Below are positions 54,241-64,000 of a stretch of 64,000 nt of DNA, piece by piece (the stretch's first letter is position 1; each line of letters starts with the position of its first letter). The notes under the pieces were generated by a model, which worked only from the letters and a program-made list of their open reading frames with translations, was not told the origin of the DNA and made no database searches. This DNA comes from Ctena decussata (Eukaryota; Mollusca; Bivalvia; Lucinida; Lucinidae), in the NCBI GenBank assembly GCA_963989385.1, contig OZ022500.1, forward strand, positions 117,345,842-117,409,841. The letters run 5' to 3'. Position numbers and translations under genes: made by a program.

Positions 54241-54699
54241 TAGGCATAACAAAATAACCTTGTTTCCACTAACATGCTGAAAAAAATCTGGTCGGTAGGT
54301 AGGAAAAACTTTTTTTTTACTATTGTATTTTTTCTCCCGAAAAAAAAATAGGGTCGGGCCTGTATTTTTTTTATGTTTTTTGGTTTTGTACATATATTTT
54401 GTTGATTAAATAGTATTTTTGAGACTCGCTCTGTATATGGTAGTTCATCATAGATACTCGTTACTTTGGAAGGTACTAAATGCAAAAAAAAACTACAAAA
54501 AGGTAGTGAAAAACCGAAATTACTATGGGAAAATGCAAAGACGAAACTGGGTAGGGTCGGAGATTGAAAATAGTATGGTCATTGTGTTTTAATTTTTATT
54601 TTGTTCTTTTTTTTTTTTTTGGATAAAAATAGCAAAGTCGAGGGGTCTGAAGCAGAGTCGGTCGGATTAGTGGAAACACGGCTATTTTTTCATGCCTTA
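54241..54699. mobile_element. Non-autonomous element with 32-bp inverted ends
   Basis: TAGGCATAACAAAATAACCT plus TGTTTCCACTAA on the left is matched by TTAGTGGAAACACGG and ATTTTTTCATGCCTTA on the right with a few mismatches. The interior holds AGGGTCGG words and T-runs. It lies about 270 bp upstream of the Rac start codon, in the likely promoter region. Confidence 0.65.
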
Positions 54700-55120
54700 T
54701 CATTCTTTTGATAATGTGGTAGCATCTAATTGGTAGATGAAGATATAGAGCATGAACACCCACCAAGGCACAATCAATAGCCATTATCCCCTTGGCCTGA
54801 TTCCAGATCAATGACGTATTTATTGCTTAGAGTAGGATTCTAGAGGTGCCGGGTATAATAACTAAAAATGATACGAACTCGTTATTGGCAGCTGGCCAGT
54901 TTAATAGCATAGCATTATGTAATCTATCTTGAATGCCTGTTCCGTAGTGGTACTAAGCTTTAAAATTTCTTGACAGAAATCAATTGGCTGGCTCACTGAA
55001 AACAGCCAATAGTATAACTCTCAGTAAAAAGAGCAAGGCCTTGCAGAGGTAAGATCTGAATGTGATTAGTTTACTGGTGACATATCAAGCTGACATTCAT
55101 TCATCCAGGACGACCCTTCC
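54700..55120. other. Intergenic DNA, no gene recognised
   Basis: Nothing supported. Confidence 0.5.
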
Positions 55121-55121
55121 C

Positions 55122-55577
55122 AGCGGGCATTTTAAGTTGAATAACTATTTAATCAACATTTGATTTAAACCTTGAAAAAACGTAGATATTTTGTAGATTT
55201 TGTAAGTTGAGTAAACATAGGAGTAACAACATTTATTAAACGTTGACAAATAAAAGTTTATTCTACACTAAAATTAAACGTTTGATAAACATAGATATAT
55301 CAGCATTGATTCAATGTTTATTTCTTGTTGAGAATGCCTTTAGTTTAACTAATGTTAAACATGAATCAGTCCTAGCCCAGCAGGGACCCAACGTTGAATC
55401 AAAGTTGAATCAACGTTGATAACGTTGAATCAACCTCTTTTGCATACCGAGGGGATATAATCCCACCCAGCAAGCACACAACGTTGAATCAACATTGAAT
55501 CAACCTTAATTCAACGTCATGACGTTGAATCAAGGTTGAATAAATGTTGATTTAACATTGTATGCTGAATGGGCAGC
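55122..55577. repeat. Cluster of family D foldback repeats
   Basis: Three units: 55122-55380 (CCCAGCGGGCATTTTAAGTT, loose AACGTTTGATAAACATAG words), 55378-55440 (CAGCAGGGACCCAACGTTGA), and 55472-55577 (CCCAGCAAGCACACAACGTT to a decayed right end). The third is a clear palindrome around AACGTCATGACGTTG. Confidence 0.7.
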
Positions 55578-56290
55578 AGCGCCCAACGCTAAATCATTCT
55601 TGGACCTCTTGTGTTGGCTTGGTTAATGCAGAAAGCCATAAACAGTTAGACGAACGGGTGCCAGCTAATGTAACTGGTGAACATACAACCATATGTGATG
55701 ATAGCAAAAAATGTAAAAAGCACTTAAGGAGTGTGTGTGGCGTGTGTTGCTATGTGAAACACATCAGCACAACACTGTAATAGTCAGATTTCCAAACTAT
55801 AAATATTACCCATAACGCTGCCCAGTGGGCTATTGATATCTGAAGATAGCTGAGCTAAAACAGTTCATTTATTTAAAGTAAGTACATGTAATTATCCACT
55901 TTTGAGCTGAGAATCGGTCTTCGTGTCACATTAATGTTTATAACTGGTAAAGAATTAGTAATATGAATAGTAATTCAAGATGGTGTTGATAACATTGAAC
56001 AGTAATTCTGTTGTGTTATTCATCCATTTTGCCTTGGGGCATAGGCAAACAGTACAGATCCAGATCAGAAGTTGTTTAAGCTCAACTTGATCAGGGTCTA
56101 CACTGTTTGCTAACAGGAATTTCTATCAAGAATAAAATGAAAATGAAAAATTAGACCAGGCATCCCCTATATGACCAATGGACTCATCCAATTTAGAAGA
56201 ATGGAGAAAATTCACTAAGCATAAATAGGTTAAACCGACTCTGCTGTTCAAAGTCAAAACTGATCAAAGTCAAAACAAACACAGTTCGAA
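55578..56290. other. Intergenic DNA, no gene recognised
   Basis: A 72-codon plus-strand frame to 55780 with several Cys (KCKKHLRSVCGVCCYVK) is unrecognised. Around 56040-56115 there is an imperfect inverted pair GGCAAACAGTACAGATCCAGATC / GATCAGGGTCTACACTGTTTGC. Confidence 0.35.
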
Positions 56291-58896
56291 ATCAACTATT
56301 CGACGTTGTATGTCCTCTTAGTTTTTGGTCCTCCACCACCTTTTCTGTAGGGGGCCACTTCAGACAGGACTCCAACTGTTTGTGAATTTCTGATTCTGTA
56401 GCATTTGGAATTTGTTGCATAGTAGATGCTGAAATAAAATAATTGTTCAGCATTAAATATTTGATAAGATTAATGTATAAAACAACATTAACTTTTATAA
56501 TAAAAATCAGTTATTTCCAATGGCAATCAGTCCAATTGCTTATACGGACACGGCATAATACTAAGTCGAAGAAACCACAGCAGAACTGAGGGTGAGGTTG
56601 TGTGTAGGTTACTCTCTTACACCCCCCCCCCCCCGACCCCCATTCCATGCAGTCACTCTTGCTGTATGAAAGGATAAAGATTTTGTTCTTACTGTATGAC
56701 AGCATAAAGAATTTGTTTTAAAGCAGTCACTCTTACTGTATGAAAGGATAAAGATTTTGTTTTAAAGCAGTCACTCTTACTGTATGACAGCCTAAATATT
56801 TTGCTTTAAAGCAGTCATACTTATTGTATGAAAGGATAAAGATTTTGATTTGAAGCAGTCACTTTTACTGTACGAGATTTAGCTTTAAAGCGGTCACTCT
56901 TACTGTATGACAACATAAAGATTTTGCGTTAAAGCAGTCACTCTTACTGTATGACAGCATAAAGATTTTGCTTTTTAGCACCATTACTGTATGAGGAGCA
57001 CTGTAAAGATTTTGTTTTAAAGCAGTCACTCTTACTGTATGACAGCAAAATGACTTTGCTTAAAAGCAGTGACTCTTACTGTATGAGAACCACTGTTCGA
57101 CTGTTTCGCTTTAAAGGTAGGTTCCTGGACTAGCGATAACAATTATGTCCACAGAATAATTTCGTCTTTTTCTGAGCAGTATTGAATTCTCTTATTTTTC
57201 TGAATTTTTTGCTACTGAGAAACTCGTTAGATGTTGAAGAAAATAGTCGTTTTCCCTTTTGGTTTATTTTCTTTCGTTGGAATTCCAGTTCTAAAAATAA
57301 CTATGTTTATTATGTCTTTAAGTGGGCAATTTCTGATGCCATTCTCCAAAGGTCAATTTTCCCTTGCCGTGAGCTCTCCTAGAGGTCCTGGCATGGCGGG
57401 TGGGTTAAAACTATCCCAAAATGCAATGCAGCATGACGTCAGCCATGTTATCTATTTTTGGCGCAAACTAAAAATAGCGCTAACTGGTGTGCGAAGCAGA
57501 GTTAGGGAATCCCTTGCAAATAACTTTTCTAATATTTTTTTGATTTACACTTTTTTTGTGAAACTTATTCATTCCCTTTTATAAGTGCTTTCCAACAACT
57601 TGGATGAACGATCATCAAATTTATGATGCATTCCAAAGTACAGGAACCTACCTTTAAAGCAGTCACTCTCACTGTATGACAGCATAAAGATTTTGAGCCG
57701 GGCCGGGTAGCGCAATCGGTAGGGCACCTGACTCGTAAGTCAGAGGTCCTGGGTTCGAATCCCGGTCTGGCCACATACTTTCGTTTCTCCTTCCGCTGAT
57801 TCAAGAAGGGCAGTTGTCAGTTACTGGCGAAAGTATGTGCACTTAGTACTGGTTAACCGCTTAGGAGGTCTAAGCCTGCCCAGGAATAGTGTGGTTAGGT
57901 TAACTGACCGTCCCGACATGACCTTAGTTGTTTACCGTGGACGTTAAGCATCAAATCAACCAACCAACCAACATAAAGATTTTGCTTTAAAGCAGTCACT
58001 CTTACTGTATGACAGCATTAAGAATTTGCTTTAGAGCAGTCACACTTACTGTATGACAGCATAAAGATTTTGCTTTAGAGCAGTCACTCTAACTGTATGA
58101 CAGCATATATATTTTGCTTTAAAGCAGTCACTCTTACTGTATGACAGCATAAAGATTTTGCTTTAAAGCAGTCACTCTTACTGTATGACAGCATAAAGAT
58201 TTTGCTTTAAAGCAGTCACTCTTACTGTATGACAGCATAAAGATTTTGCCTTAAAGCAGTCACTCTTACTGTATGACAGCATACAGATTTTGCTTTAAAG
58301 CAGTCACTCTTATTGTATGACAGCATAAAGATTTGGCTTAAAAGCAGTCACTCTTACTGTATGACAGCATAAAGATTTTGCTTTTAAGCAGTCACTCCCA
58401 CTGTATGAGAGCATAAAGATTTTGTTTTAAAGCAGTCACTCATACTGTATGACAGCAGATTTTGTTTTCAAAGCAGTCACTCTTACTGTATGACAATGTA
58501 TATTTTGCATTAAAGCAGTCACTCTCTCTGCATGACAGCATAAAGATTTTGTTTTAAAGCAGTCACTCTTACTGTATTAAAGGATTCCGAGCTTTCAGGA
58601 CATTTATGATTTTCTGAAAACAAAATATAAATATGCATACCATAATAACTTTACATGAATGATGACTGTATCTGAATAAGTCTCTTTTTGTGCAAGTTGA
58701 ATTCCAGCATTTTTATATATAAAGGGTCATTTTCCAGGATGTTTCTCAATTCATCTCTTCGCTTAAGCTGGTGTAAGTGCGATTCACTTATTGAAGGTAA
58801 TGACTGGCTGCAGTCGGAATGTTCTGAAATACTGGAATTTTTTTTTCTTGGATTCAGGCACTGAGTCGGTGTTTGCTTGACTTTCGTTGTTGGCAT
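56291..58896 (-). CDS. Possible two-exon C-terminal part of an unrecognised gene
   Basis: Exon a (58896-58644): an 81-codon hydrophilic frame with SHLHQLKRRDELRNILENDP and a leucine-rich helix, leading to a GTAAAG donor-like site. Exon b (about 56430-56305) follows a good acceptor, TTATTTTATTTCAG. Two frames of exon b look coding: one ends KGGGGPKTKRTYNVE, the other contains NATESEIHKQLESCLKW. I cannot decide between them. The intervening 2.2 kb is mostly the 44-bp minisatellite. No family is recognised; it could also be a transposon protein relic. Confidence 0.3.
57115..57653. mobile_element. 539-bp element with TTAA target duplication
   Basis: Ends AGGTAGGTTCCTGGAC and GTACAGGAACCTACCT are inverted repeats, flanked on both sides by TTAA (57111-57114 and 57654-57657). 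The array sequence TTTAAAG is the target. TTAA is the duplication of piggyBac-like and some other superfamilies. The 117-codon frame inside is not a transposase. Confidence 0.88.
57696..57971 (+). mobile_element. tRNA-derived SINE, family G copy 1
   Basis: Full length, with tRNA-like head (GGCCGGGTAGCGCAATCGGT, loop CTCGTAA, B-box GGGTTCGAATCCC), body, and (AACC)n tail. CATAAAGATTTTG occurs on both sides (57683-57695, 57972-57984); as this is also part of the minisatellite, its status as a true duplication is probable but not certain. The head most resembles a tRNA with anticodon CGT (Thr). Confidence 0.92.
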
Positions 58897-59140
58897 TTCT
58901 GTTCATCTGCTTCTATTTCTTTCGGCGTTTCAAGTATGCTTTCCTTTTTTCGGGATTATGTTTACCCATGTTCCAGAATCATTAACTCTGAAAGTTTACA
59001 AATGTTTAAAGGTGTTAAACATATATATGAATAATTCTGGAGTATCCTTTTACCTTTAAAATAATGCCTACTATCTATGATCAATTTTGTCAATAATCAA
59101 TTCAGCACATCCTAACGATAATCAGAATAATCAATTCATT
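58897..59140. other. Intergenic DNA, no gene recognised
   Basis: Nothing supported. Confidence 0.5.
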
Positions 59141-59560
59141 AAATACTAATAGCATACCAAATTGCAGCTCTCTCGGTCAAACGGTTCAAAAGTTGGAAAA
59201 TGCCAAAAATGACAAAAGGCCATAGCTTTGTATAAAATAGGACAATTGATATTCCAAAAATCACATATGCACATGAAACATTCTGCATAATTTCAAGTCA
59301 ATCTGATACAAGATGTGGTAGGAGTTGCGGGGACAAAGTCCGAGTCAGCGAGGGCTGTAACTCCATCAAAAATGGCCGAAACAAAAAAAAAAAAAACAAA
59401 AAAAACATGCACATCTTCATATCATAAGAATATATAGTGTGTAAAATTTCAAATCAATCCGACGAAAGACGTACGAGTTGCGGGAACAATATTTCGGACG
59501 GAAGGACGGACACACAAATGGACGGACGACTGTCATTTCTACAGCCCCCTCCGTCTACGT
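59140..59560 (+). repeat. Dispersed repeat ending in GGACGGAAGGACGGAC
   Basis: Two related blocks (ATTTCAAGTCAATCTGATAC...GAGTTGCGGGGACAA and AATTTCAAATCAATCCGACG...GAGTTGCGGGAACAA) are followed by a GGACGGA run. It is non-coding and typical of bivalve intergenic repeats. Confidence 0.6.
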
Positions 59561-59563
59561 CGA

Positions 59564-59836
59564 TTGACAAGAAAAAATGATAGTGTAAACAGGCTTGAAG
59601 AGCGTATTTTTAGCACAGCTGTGAGGCTGATACATCATTCAGATAAACACAAACAAATAGTTGGGAAACTTGGAAAAGGTCTCTTACGCATATGCAAACA
59701 GCTAGGCATAGATAAGCCTGCAAAAATGATCCGACTGCTCAGAGCATTTGCCCTTCACATTCAACATGTGTGGATTATAAAGAATCCAGTAGTGCTTTAC
59801 CTCGTAGTTTCGCAGGCTGGTATGAGCCGCAGTTGA
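59564..59836 (+). CDS. Unrecognised 90-codon open frame
   Basis: The frame reads EERIFSTAVRLIHHSDKHKQ, IVGKLGKGLLRICKQLGIDK and PAKMIRLLRAFALHIQHVWI, with plausible amphipathic helices and protein-like composition. There is no clear ATG context or splice evidence. It could be an exon or relic of an unfamiliar transposon. Confidence 0.3.
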   Translation: MTRKNDSVNRLEERIFSTAVRLIHHSDKHKQIVGKLGKGLLRICKQLGIDKPAKMIRLLRAFALHIQHVWIIKNPVVLYLVVSQAGMSRS

Positions 59837-61000
59837 CCCCAGTGACGTAAACCAACCTTGTTGCATGACCTAGCTCTACTTTTCATGATAATTGATTCGC
59901 ATGAAAATGGACTTGTCCAGGTGCTCACAGTAAAAATTAAAATCAGCCTGCTTTTGACTCAGGATGGATAGATTCATCGCTTTGCTCCAATTATATATTC
60001 CCATGCAAAACAGACTGTATGGATGCGCAGCCTGATCTATACCTAACCTCGTACAAGCTGGCGTGTGACGGAAGGTAAGAGGCCGAATTTTTAGACTTTC
60101 GGAGATTTCTTCTCCATTCGTTACTGTTTTCGGGTGCGGGACATTGCACCATAATAAAAACAAATTGTATGGTGCAAACAATTAAGATCAATTTGTTCTT
60201 CAAGCAAAAAACAAAATAAAAAAGAAAATGAAACACCTAAACAAGAATAATTTCAGGGTGATCAAAGCCTGCTGTCGACTAATAACTGATTTTAACAGAT
60301 AAGGCCATACAGATCTAGTTTTAAACTATAAGGTCGCCCGACAGCATATCTGTTTATGAAAAAAAAGGTGGTGGATGCTTTATTATACAAGAAAAGATCT
60401 ACACATTATACACCATATGGAGTTTCTCAGCATATCAGTTTCCAAATGCGCAGGATCTAGGGCATGACCGATAAATATTTCTTGGCAGCAGTAGCAAAAA
60501 CGGACCTTCGAGTAATCTTACCACTCCAGATAACCATCAATTAAACTGCTGCAGTTAAGCAATACAGACTTTCTAAATTCTTCAAACAAATTTTGGTGAT
60601 CCTCAAGTTACGAAATATATATTAGTTTTGCCAATTCAGCCTGGAATTCACTCAAATCATAAAGGCGCGCAGATCAAACAAAGGAATGACTGAGTTTCAA
60701 AAAACATGCAAGAATGCATACATCTGCGCTTTCAGTCTCCGGAAATCCGATGTATCGTAACTTTGAAATTCGTTCTTGTCGTGAAGTGCAACGAAAACAC
60801 TTACCTAAAAAGTGAAACAAAATTAAAAGTCGATCCTTTCTCAAAACACACGCTTGATTACGCATACCGGAACTCTGTGGCGCGTTTTACTCGGGTGACG
60901 TATACGGATGCAATGCATTCCGGGAAGGGTTGAGGTCTAAACCGTATTTCACAGTTTAATAAATGTTTGCAATTTACAGATTATCTACGTTGAAGGTTTA
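59837..61000. other. Intergenic DNA, no gene recognised
   Basis: A 101-codon minus-strand frame (59876-60181) with PLTFRHTPACTRLGIDQAAH is unrecognised. Nothing else is supported. Confidence 0.4.
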
Positions 61001-61185
61001 ACTTAATATAAACTCTGAAAGTCTTGTCTAAACATATACTAAACGTTTATTAAATATTAAATATCAGCGATTGATAAACGGTGGCAATTTGATGTTTATT
61101 AAACGTTGATATATGGTTTATAAACCATTCAACCATTTTTAAACAACTTTTAAACGTTTATTAAACGTTGAGTGCCTGCTGGGTT
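61000..61185. repeat. Family D-like repeat with GTGCCTGCTGGGT end
   Basis: A string of AAACGTTTATTAAA words ends in GAGTGCCTGCTGGGT, the right end shared by families C and D. Its last bases overlap the left copy of the 11-bp duplication flanking the MYND unit. Confidence 0.55.
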
Positions 61186-61191
61186 GACCCT

Positions 61192-62039
61192 ACCAGAGAG
61201 GTAAAGCTTTGCGAAGAAGGACATGTTTCCAACCCCTTGTTGTCACGCCATTGAAGGACGGTCACTCTGCTTTCGGATGTCAGCAAGGAAATCATCTGGA
61301 CAAATCTACAGATGACTTCCCACTGAAAAGACCACAGCGGAAACATAAATCCCCATCCACCGTTGCAAGGGATCGTGCACGAAGACTGAGGTTTTGGAAG
61401 AAGAAGAACTCTGTCCAAACTTCTTCTCTGAACGCCCGGCGACAGCCAGCGGATACAGCTCTTGAACAGGAAAATTCCATTCAGACAGATTCGGATTCTT
61501 CTGGTGCCTGTAAACATATTTCCAGTCAATTGGATCCTGATTTGGATTTATCCATTCAAAGTGATTTAAATGAACTGGCTCACTCTCCTGAGATTCCTGT
61601 TGTGTGGAGTTCGGAAAAAGAGTTGTCGCCCTTGGATTGTTATACAGAACCGGATGATAACTCCCCACGACTACTGTGCAAACTGTTATTCTTTAGGAAA
61701 TAAAGTTGACCCGAGACGCTGTACAGGCTGCAGGGTTATTAAGTATTGCAGCAAGGAGTGCCAAGCAGGACACTGGTTATCTCACAAAACCCTCTGCAAG
61801 GCCATACAAGGTCTCCCTAAGCTTCAGCAGACTCAACATCTGATCTCCGGAAAGTGCTTTGGTGGAGGGATATTGACATTGTTCTGAAACTTTAACACTG
61901 TGTATGTGTATATAAGTGGTGGTGGATTATTCATTGGTGCAGGAAACTTTAATTCTTATCATAAATAAACACTTTTACCGGTTATCCGGGTGCGCCGACA
62001 AATTAACGGCGGAGCTCTACGAACAACCAACCAACCTAT
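61192..62039 (+). mobile_element. Retroposon-like unit encoding a MYND zinc finger
   Basis: The unit is flanked by GGGTTGACCCT (61181-61191) and GGGTTGATCCT (62040-62050), a probable 11-bp target duplication with one mismatch. It ends in GGCGGAGCTCTACGAACAAC followed by CAACCAACC, an (AACC)n tail like those of the LINEs and SINEs in this window. Its coding part is described at 61209-61887. There is no RT frame, so it would depend on another element for movement. Confidence 0.6.
61209..61887 (+). pseudogene. MYND-finger protein with one frame shift, possibly a retroelement ORF1/gag-like protein
   Basis: The first frame (to about 61650) gives a basic stretch DDFPLKRPQRKHKSPSTVAR, DRARRLRFWKKKNS and an acidic region. 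After a +1 change between about 61640 and 61665, the second frame gives a complete MYND zinc finger: CANC, CTGC, YCSKEC and the H...C pair of HWLSHKTLC, then about 30 more residues and a stop at 61887. MYND fingers mediate protein contacts. The KSPST.RDR.R stretch is of the kind I associate with gag-like proteins of animal retroelements; this is inference. The start codon is unclear because the frame upstream has no convincing ATG. Confidence 0.65.
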
Positions 62040-62050
62040 GGGTTGATCCT

Positions 62051-62195
62051 CTTATGATTTAAGACCCATAGCAATGTAATTAATAATAGCATCATGTGTC
62101 ACCTTGTGAAAGGCCTTTGCAAATTCCATAAAGCCCAGATCTGTCTGATCATGTCCACGATTCACTGCAAACTAGCCCCTTTTCCTGTTTGGGTA
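62051..62195. other. Short intergenic stretch
   Basis: Nothing supported. Confidence 0.5.
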
Positions 62196-62400
62196 TGCTA
62201 TAGTTAAGCCCAGAGTTTAGAGTCCCGAAAATATTTATATACATGAGGGCCAAGCAAGAAGGGTTACGATCATTTTGTACAATTCTGCATATAACATATG
62301 TTATGACCCTCATTAGAACAGTCTCATCGACTCGGACGGCATTAACGAGGGCTCGCAACATAAATCTCAAAATTATCTTCAAAACCCCACTTTATTTGTA
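62196..62400. mobile_element. Degenerate family S copy 11
   Basis: ACATATGTTATGACCCTCAT, TAGAACAGTCTCATCGACTC and ACGAGGGCTCGCAACATAAA keep the core pattern; the outer arms are mostly lost. Confidence 0.55.
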
Positions 62401-62687
62401 TAATAAAAATAAATCAGACACCCTTTATATGGCAAATGAACCTGCCTAAATTGTGGGATGGAAAAAATCCACTACGCATTTATGGGTTAAGCCCATTTTC
62501 TCGTGCCCATGCATATGACTTATTCTACTCCCTAACCAGAACCAAACAAAAACAGCTGACTTGGAGGCAATACAAGTAAAGCAGATTAGATAATGGCTCT
62601 ATCTTACCAAAATGATTCCAAATATCTATGGAACTCCTTCGCAGAAAGAAACGATTACAAAATGCATCCGCAGCCATTTATTGAAAG
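62401..62687. other. Intergenic DNA, no gene recognised
   Basis: Nothing supported. Confidence 0.5.
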
Positions 62688-63035
62688 ACTGAGGGTGAGG
62701 TTGGGCCTGTAAAATCGATTTAAGCCCCCCAGTAATTCATTACTGACCGTTCCAAGGCGGTAGTTCTGTTGTGGTTCTCTGTTGCCTGTTTTTGGTGTCA
62801 GAGTTTCTGTGATGTTTTACCTTATGTATGTTTTTATTATTTTTGGTTCGTTTTGGGTTGCTGAGTGGCCACCTTTTGGGAACAAGCTGCTCACTCGGTT
62901 GGCCATATGTTCTCTGTATCTTGATTATTTGTAATCTTAGTTGTTTCCAACTATGGTTTGAGGGCTGGATTTGGATTTTGATTGCTTCAGTTCCTGGTCT
63001 TTGCATACTTTTTACTTTTCCTGATCCTATATTTA
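62688..63035 (+). repeat. Dispersed repeat family R, copy 4
   Basis: GGGTGAGGTTGGGCCTGTAA, CCCCCCAGTAATTCATTACTG, ACCGTTCCAAGGCGGTAGTT, GAGTGGCCACCTTTTGGGAA and TTTGAGGGCTGGATTTGG match copy 3 in order. Confidence 0.65.
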
Positions 63036-63051
63036 GGCAGTTTAAACTATC

Positions 63052-63291
63052 TGAGCCGCGACATGACAAAACCAGCAAAGTGGCATGTGCGCCAAGCGAA
63101 GGTCCAGATCAGCCTGGGCATCCGCCCAGTCTGATCAGAATCTTCGCTGTCCGCATAGAGGTAGCTTAGGTCTTTAGCTACCTTATAAGTGCAAAGCGAA
63201 GACTCTGATCAGACTAGGCGGTTGCCCAGGCTGATCTGAATCTTTGCACGGCGCACAAACCAAGTTGTTGGTTTTGCCGTGTCGCGGCTCA
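63052..63291. mobile_element. Foldback MITE, family A copy 7
   Basis: TGAGCCGCGACATGACAAAA to TTTTGCCGTGTCGCGGCTCA; inner arms GTCTGATCAGAATCTTCGCT and GCGAAGACTCTGATCAGACT pair with each other, and AGCTTAGGTCTTTAGCT forms the centre. Confidence 0.92.
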
Positions 63292-64000
63292 TTTGTGCAT
63301 AATCACTTACTTGATGCAAAAGAAAACATAGGTATCAGATGACTCGGCATGAGTGGTGAAATACCTAGACAACAATGAGACAAGGAAGAGAATTTACTCA
63401 AAGGCCACAAAATGCAAAACATCATAATATTTCATCGACGTTTTCTGCGTATTATAACCTTGCAGTGATGTGACGTGCATTCGCCGTTTCATTGACGTGT
63501 GTCTGGATGGTACAGTTTTTTTCGACGGTGAACGAAATTCTATTTCACACGTTCTTCTGAACAAATTTTATGAACAATGATGAAAAGTCTATTTATTTCT
63601 TCCACTCCGGTTAACTTTGTCAACATGAATTTATTTTCAAAGTTCATTTAATCTCTCAGCCTTTCGGTTGGTCATGGCTAGGTATGATGAACATGCTAAT
63701 CCTTTTATCCCCAATTCTAATGTAAGGTGTTTTCTATGTTAATCGATCAAATCCGGGTCCTAGCCTGTCTATGCCTGCACCACGGAAATGTTTTATCATG
63801 GGGCCTAGCTTCCAATTTTTTTTCTGTGACTCAACTAAATAACGGAAAATAATTTCGTTTAATGAGCCCAAAATGTCTACATCATTTTTTTTTACAAAAT
63901 GGTTCTTGACAGGTTCTTGAGCGCTCTATTGCTAACTGCATTTGCTGCTTTCTGACATTCACCAGACTGTCCGCAAAACAACCCTAATGCCTTTCAAACA
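63292..64000. other. Intergenic DNA to the window end
   Basis: AT-rich, no gene or repeat recognised. Confidence 0.5.

Larger units (their letters stand above)
56649..58580. repeat. 44-bp minisatellite, about 25 units, interrupted twice
   Basis: The unit begins GCAGTCACTCTTACTGTATG and continues with ACAGCATAAAGATTTTGCTT plus TAAA, and repeats about 10 times before 57110, once at 57655 and about 14 times after 57972. Units on the right are the more uniform. The array is split by a TTAA-flanked element (57115-57653) and a SINE (57696-57971). Confidence 0.95.

Noticed and set aside
57231..57584. A transposase encoded by the TTAA element
   Set aside because: The 117-codon frame is hydrophobic, lacks a DDE pattern and matches no transposase motif.
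57698..57773. A tRNA-Thr(CGT) gene
   Set aside because: It is the head of a 276-bp SINE with tail and flanking repeats, and a second full copy exists at 52827-53103; the cloverleaf is not needed to explain it.
56649..58580. A CRISPR-like array of regularly spaced repeats
   Set aside because: Head-to-tail 44-bp units with no variable spacers, in an animal genome: a minisatellite.
61306..61668. Minus-strand frames opposite the MYND unit
   Set aside because: Shadow frames of the plus-strand coding region, without domain content.

Overview
The window is intron-rich, AT-rich metazoan nuclear DNA, almost certainly from a marine bivalve mollusc. The reasons are the many foldback elements and repeats I associate with bivalve genomes, a single-exon TRIM-type RING/B-box gene, an animal Rac GTPase gene with large introns, and abundant BEL/Pao, Penelope-like and LINE relics with tRNA-derived SINEs. 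There are no operons and no prokaryotic features. Most of the sequence is mobile-element debris; only two loci look like intact host genes.

Intact genes. (1) 20626-22617 (+) is a single-exon gene for a 663-residue protein with a RING finger, a B-box and a probable NHL-like beta-propeller. (2) 42923-53969 (-) is a complete Rac1-type small GTPase gene in five coding exons (191 residues, C-terminal CKVL), assembled by eye from phase-compatible exons with consensus splice sites. Weaker candidates are a terminal exon at 100-439 (+) and a two-exon gene end at about 56291-58896 (-).

Layout. 0-12 kb: intergenic DNA with foldback elements, a 751-bp hAT-like element, a 300-bp tandem pair and a 3 x 310-bp tandem array ending in (GA)n/poly-G. 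12-18.5 kb: a decayed BEL/Pao LTR retrotransposon on the minus strand (gag, zinc knuckle, protease, RT, RNase H and integrase all recognisable), itself invaded by a retroposon with an 11-bp target duplication and by a foldback MITE; next to it lies a Penelope-like relic. 18.5-25 kb: the TRIM-like gene, foldbacks and a 37-bp-arm hairpin. 25-33.5 kb: a broken Penelope-like reverse transcriptase copy, an L1-type ORF1 relic and a second eroded tail of the same RT family. 33.5-42.9 kb: SINE pieces and foldbacks. 42.9-54 kb: the Rac gene, whose introns hold many near-palindromic elements, a LINE end inserted into one of them, and a nested foldback/hAT pair. 54-64 kb: an intergenic region with a 44-bp minisatellite split by a TTAA-flanked element and a SINE, and a short retroposon-like unit encoding a MYND zinc finger.

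No defence island, operon or obviously new multi-gene system is visible. The most unusual objects are the MYND-encoding retroposon-like unit (61192-62039), the dense palindromic elements around the Rac exons, and the nested insertions that give a relative dating series. All similarity statements come from reading motifs; no database search was run.
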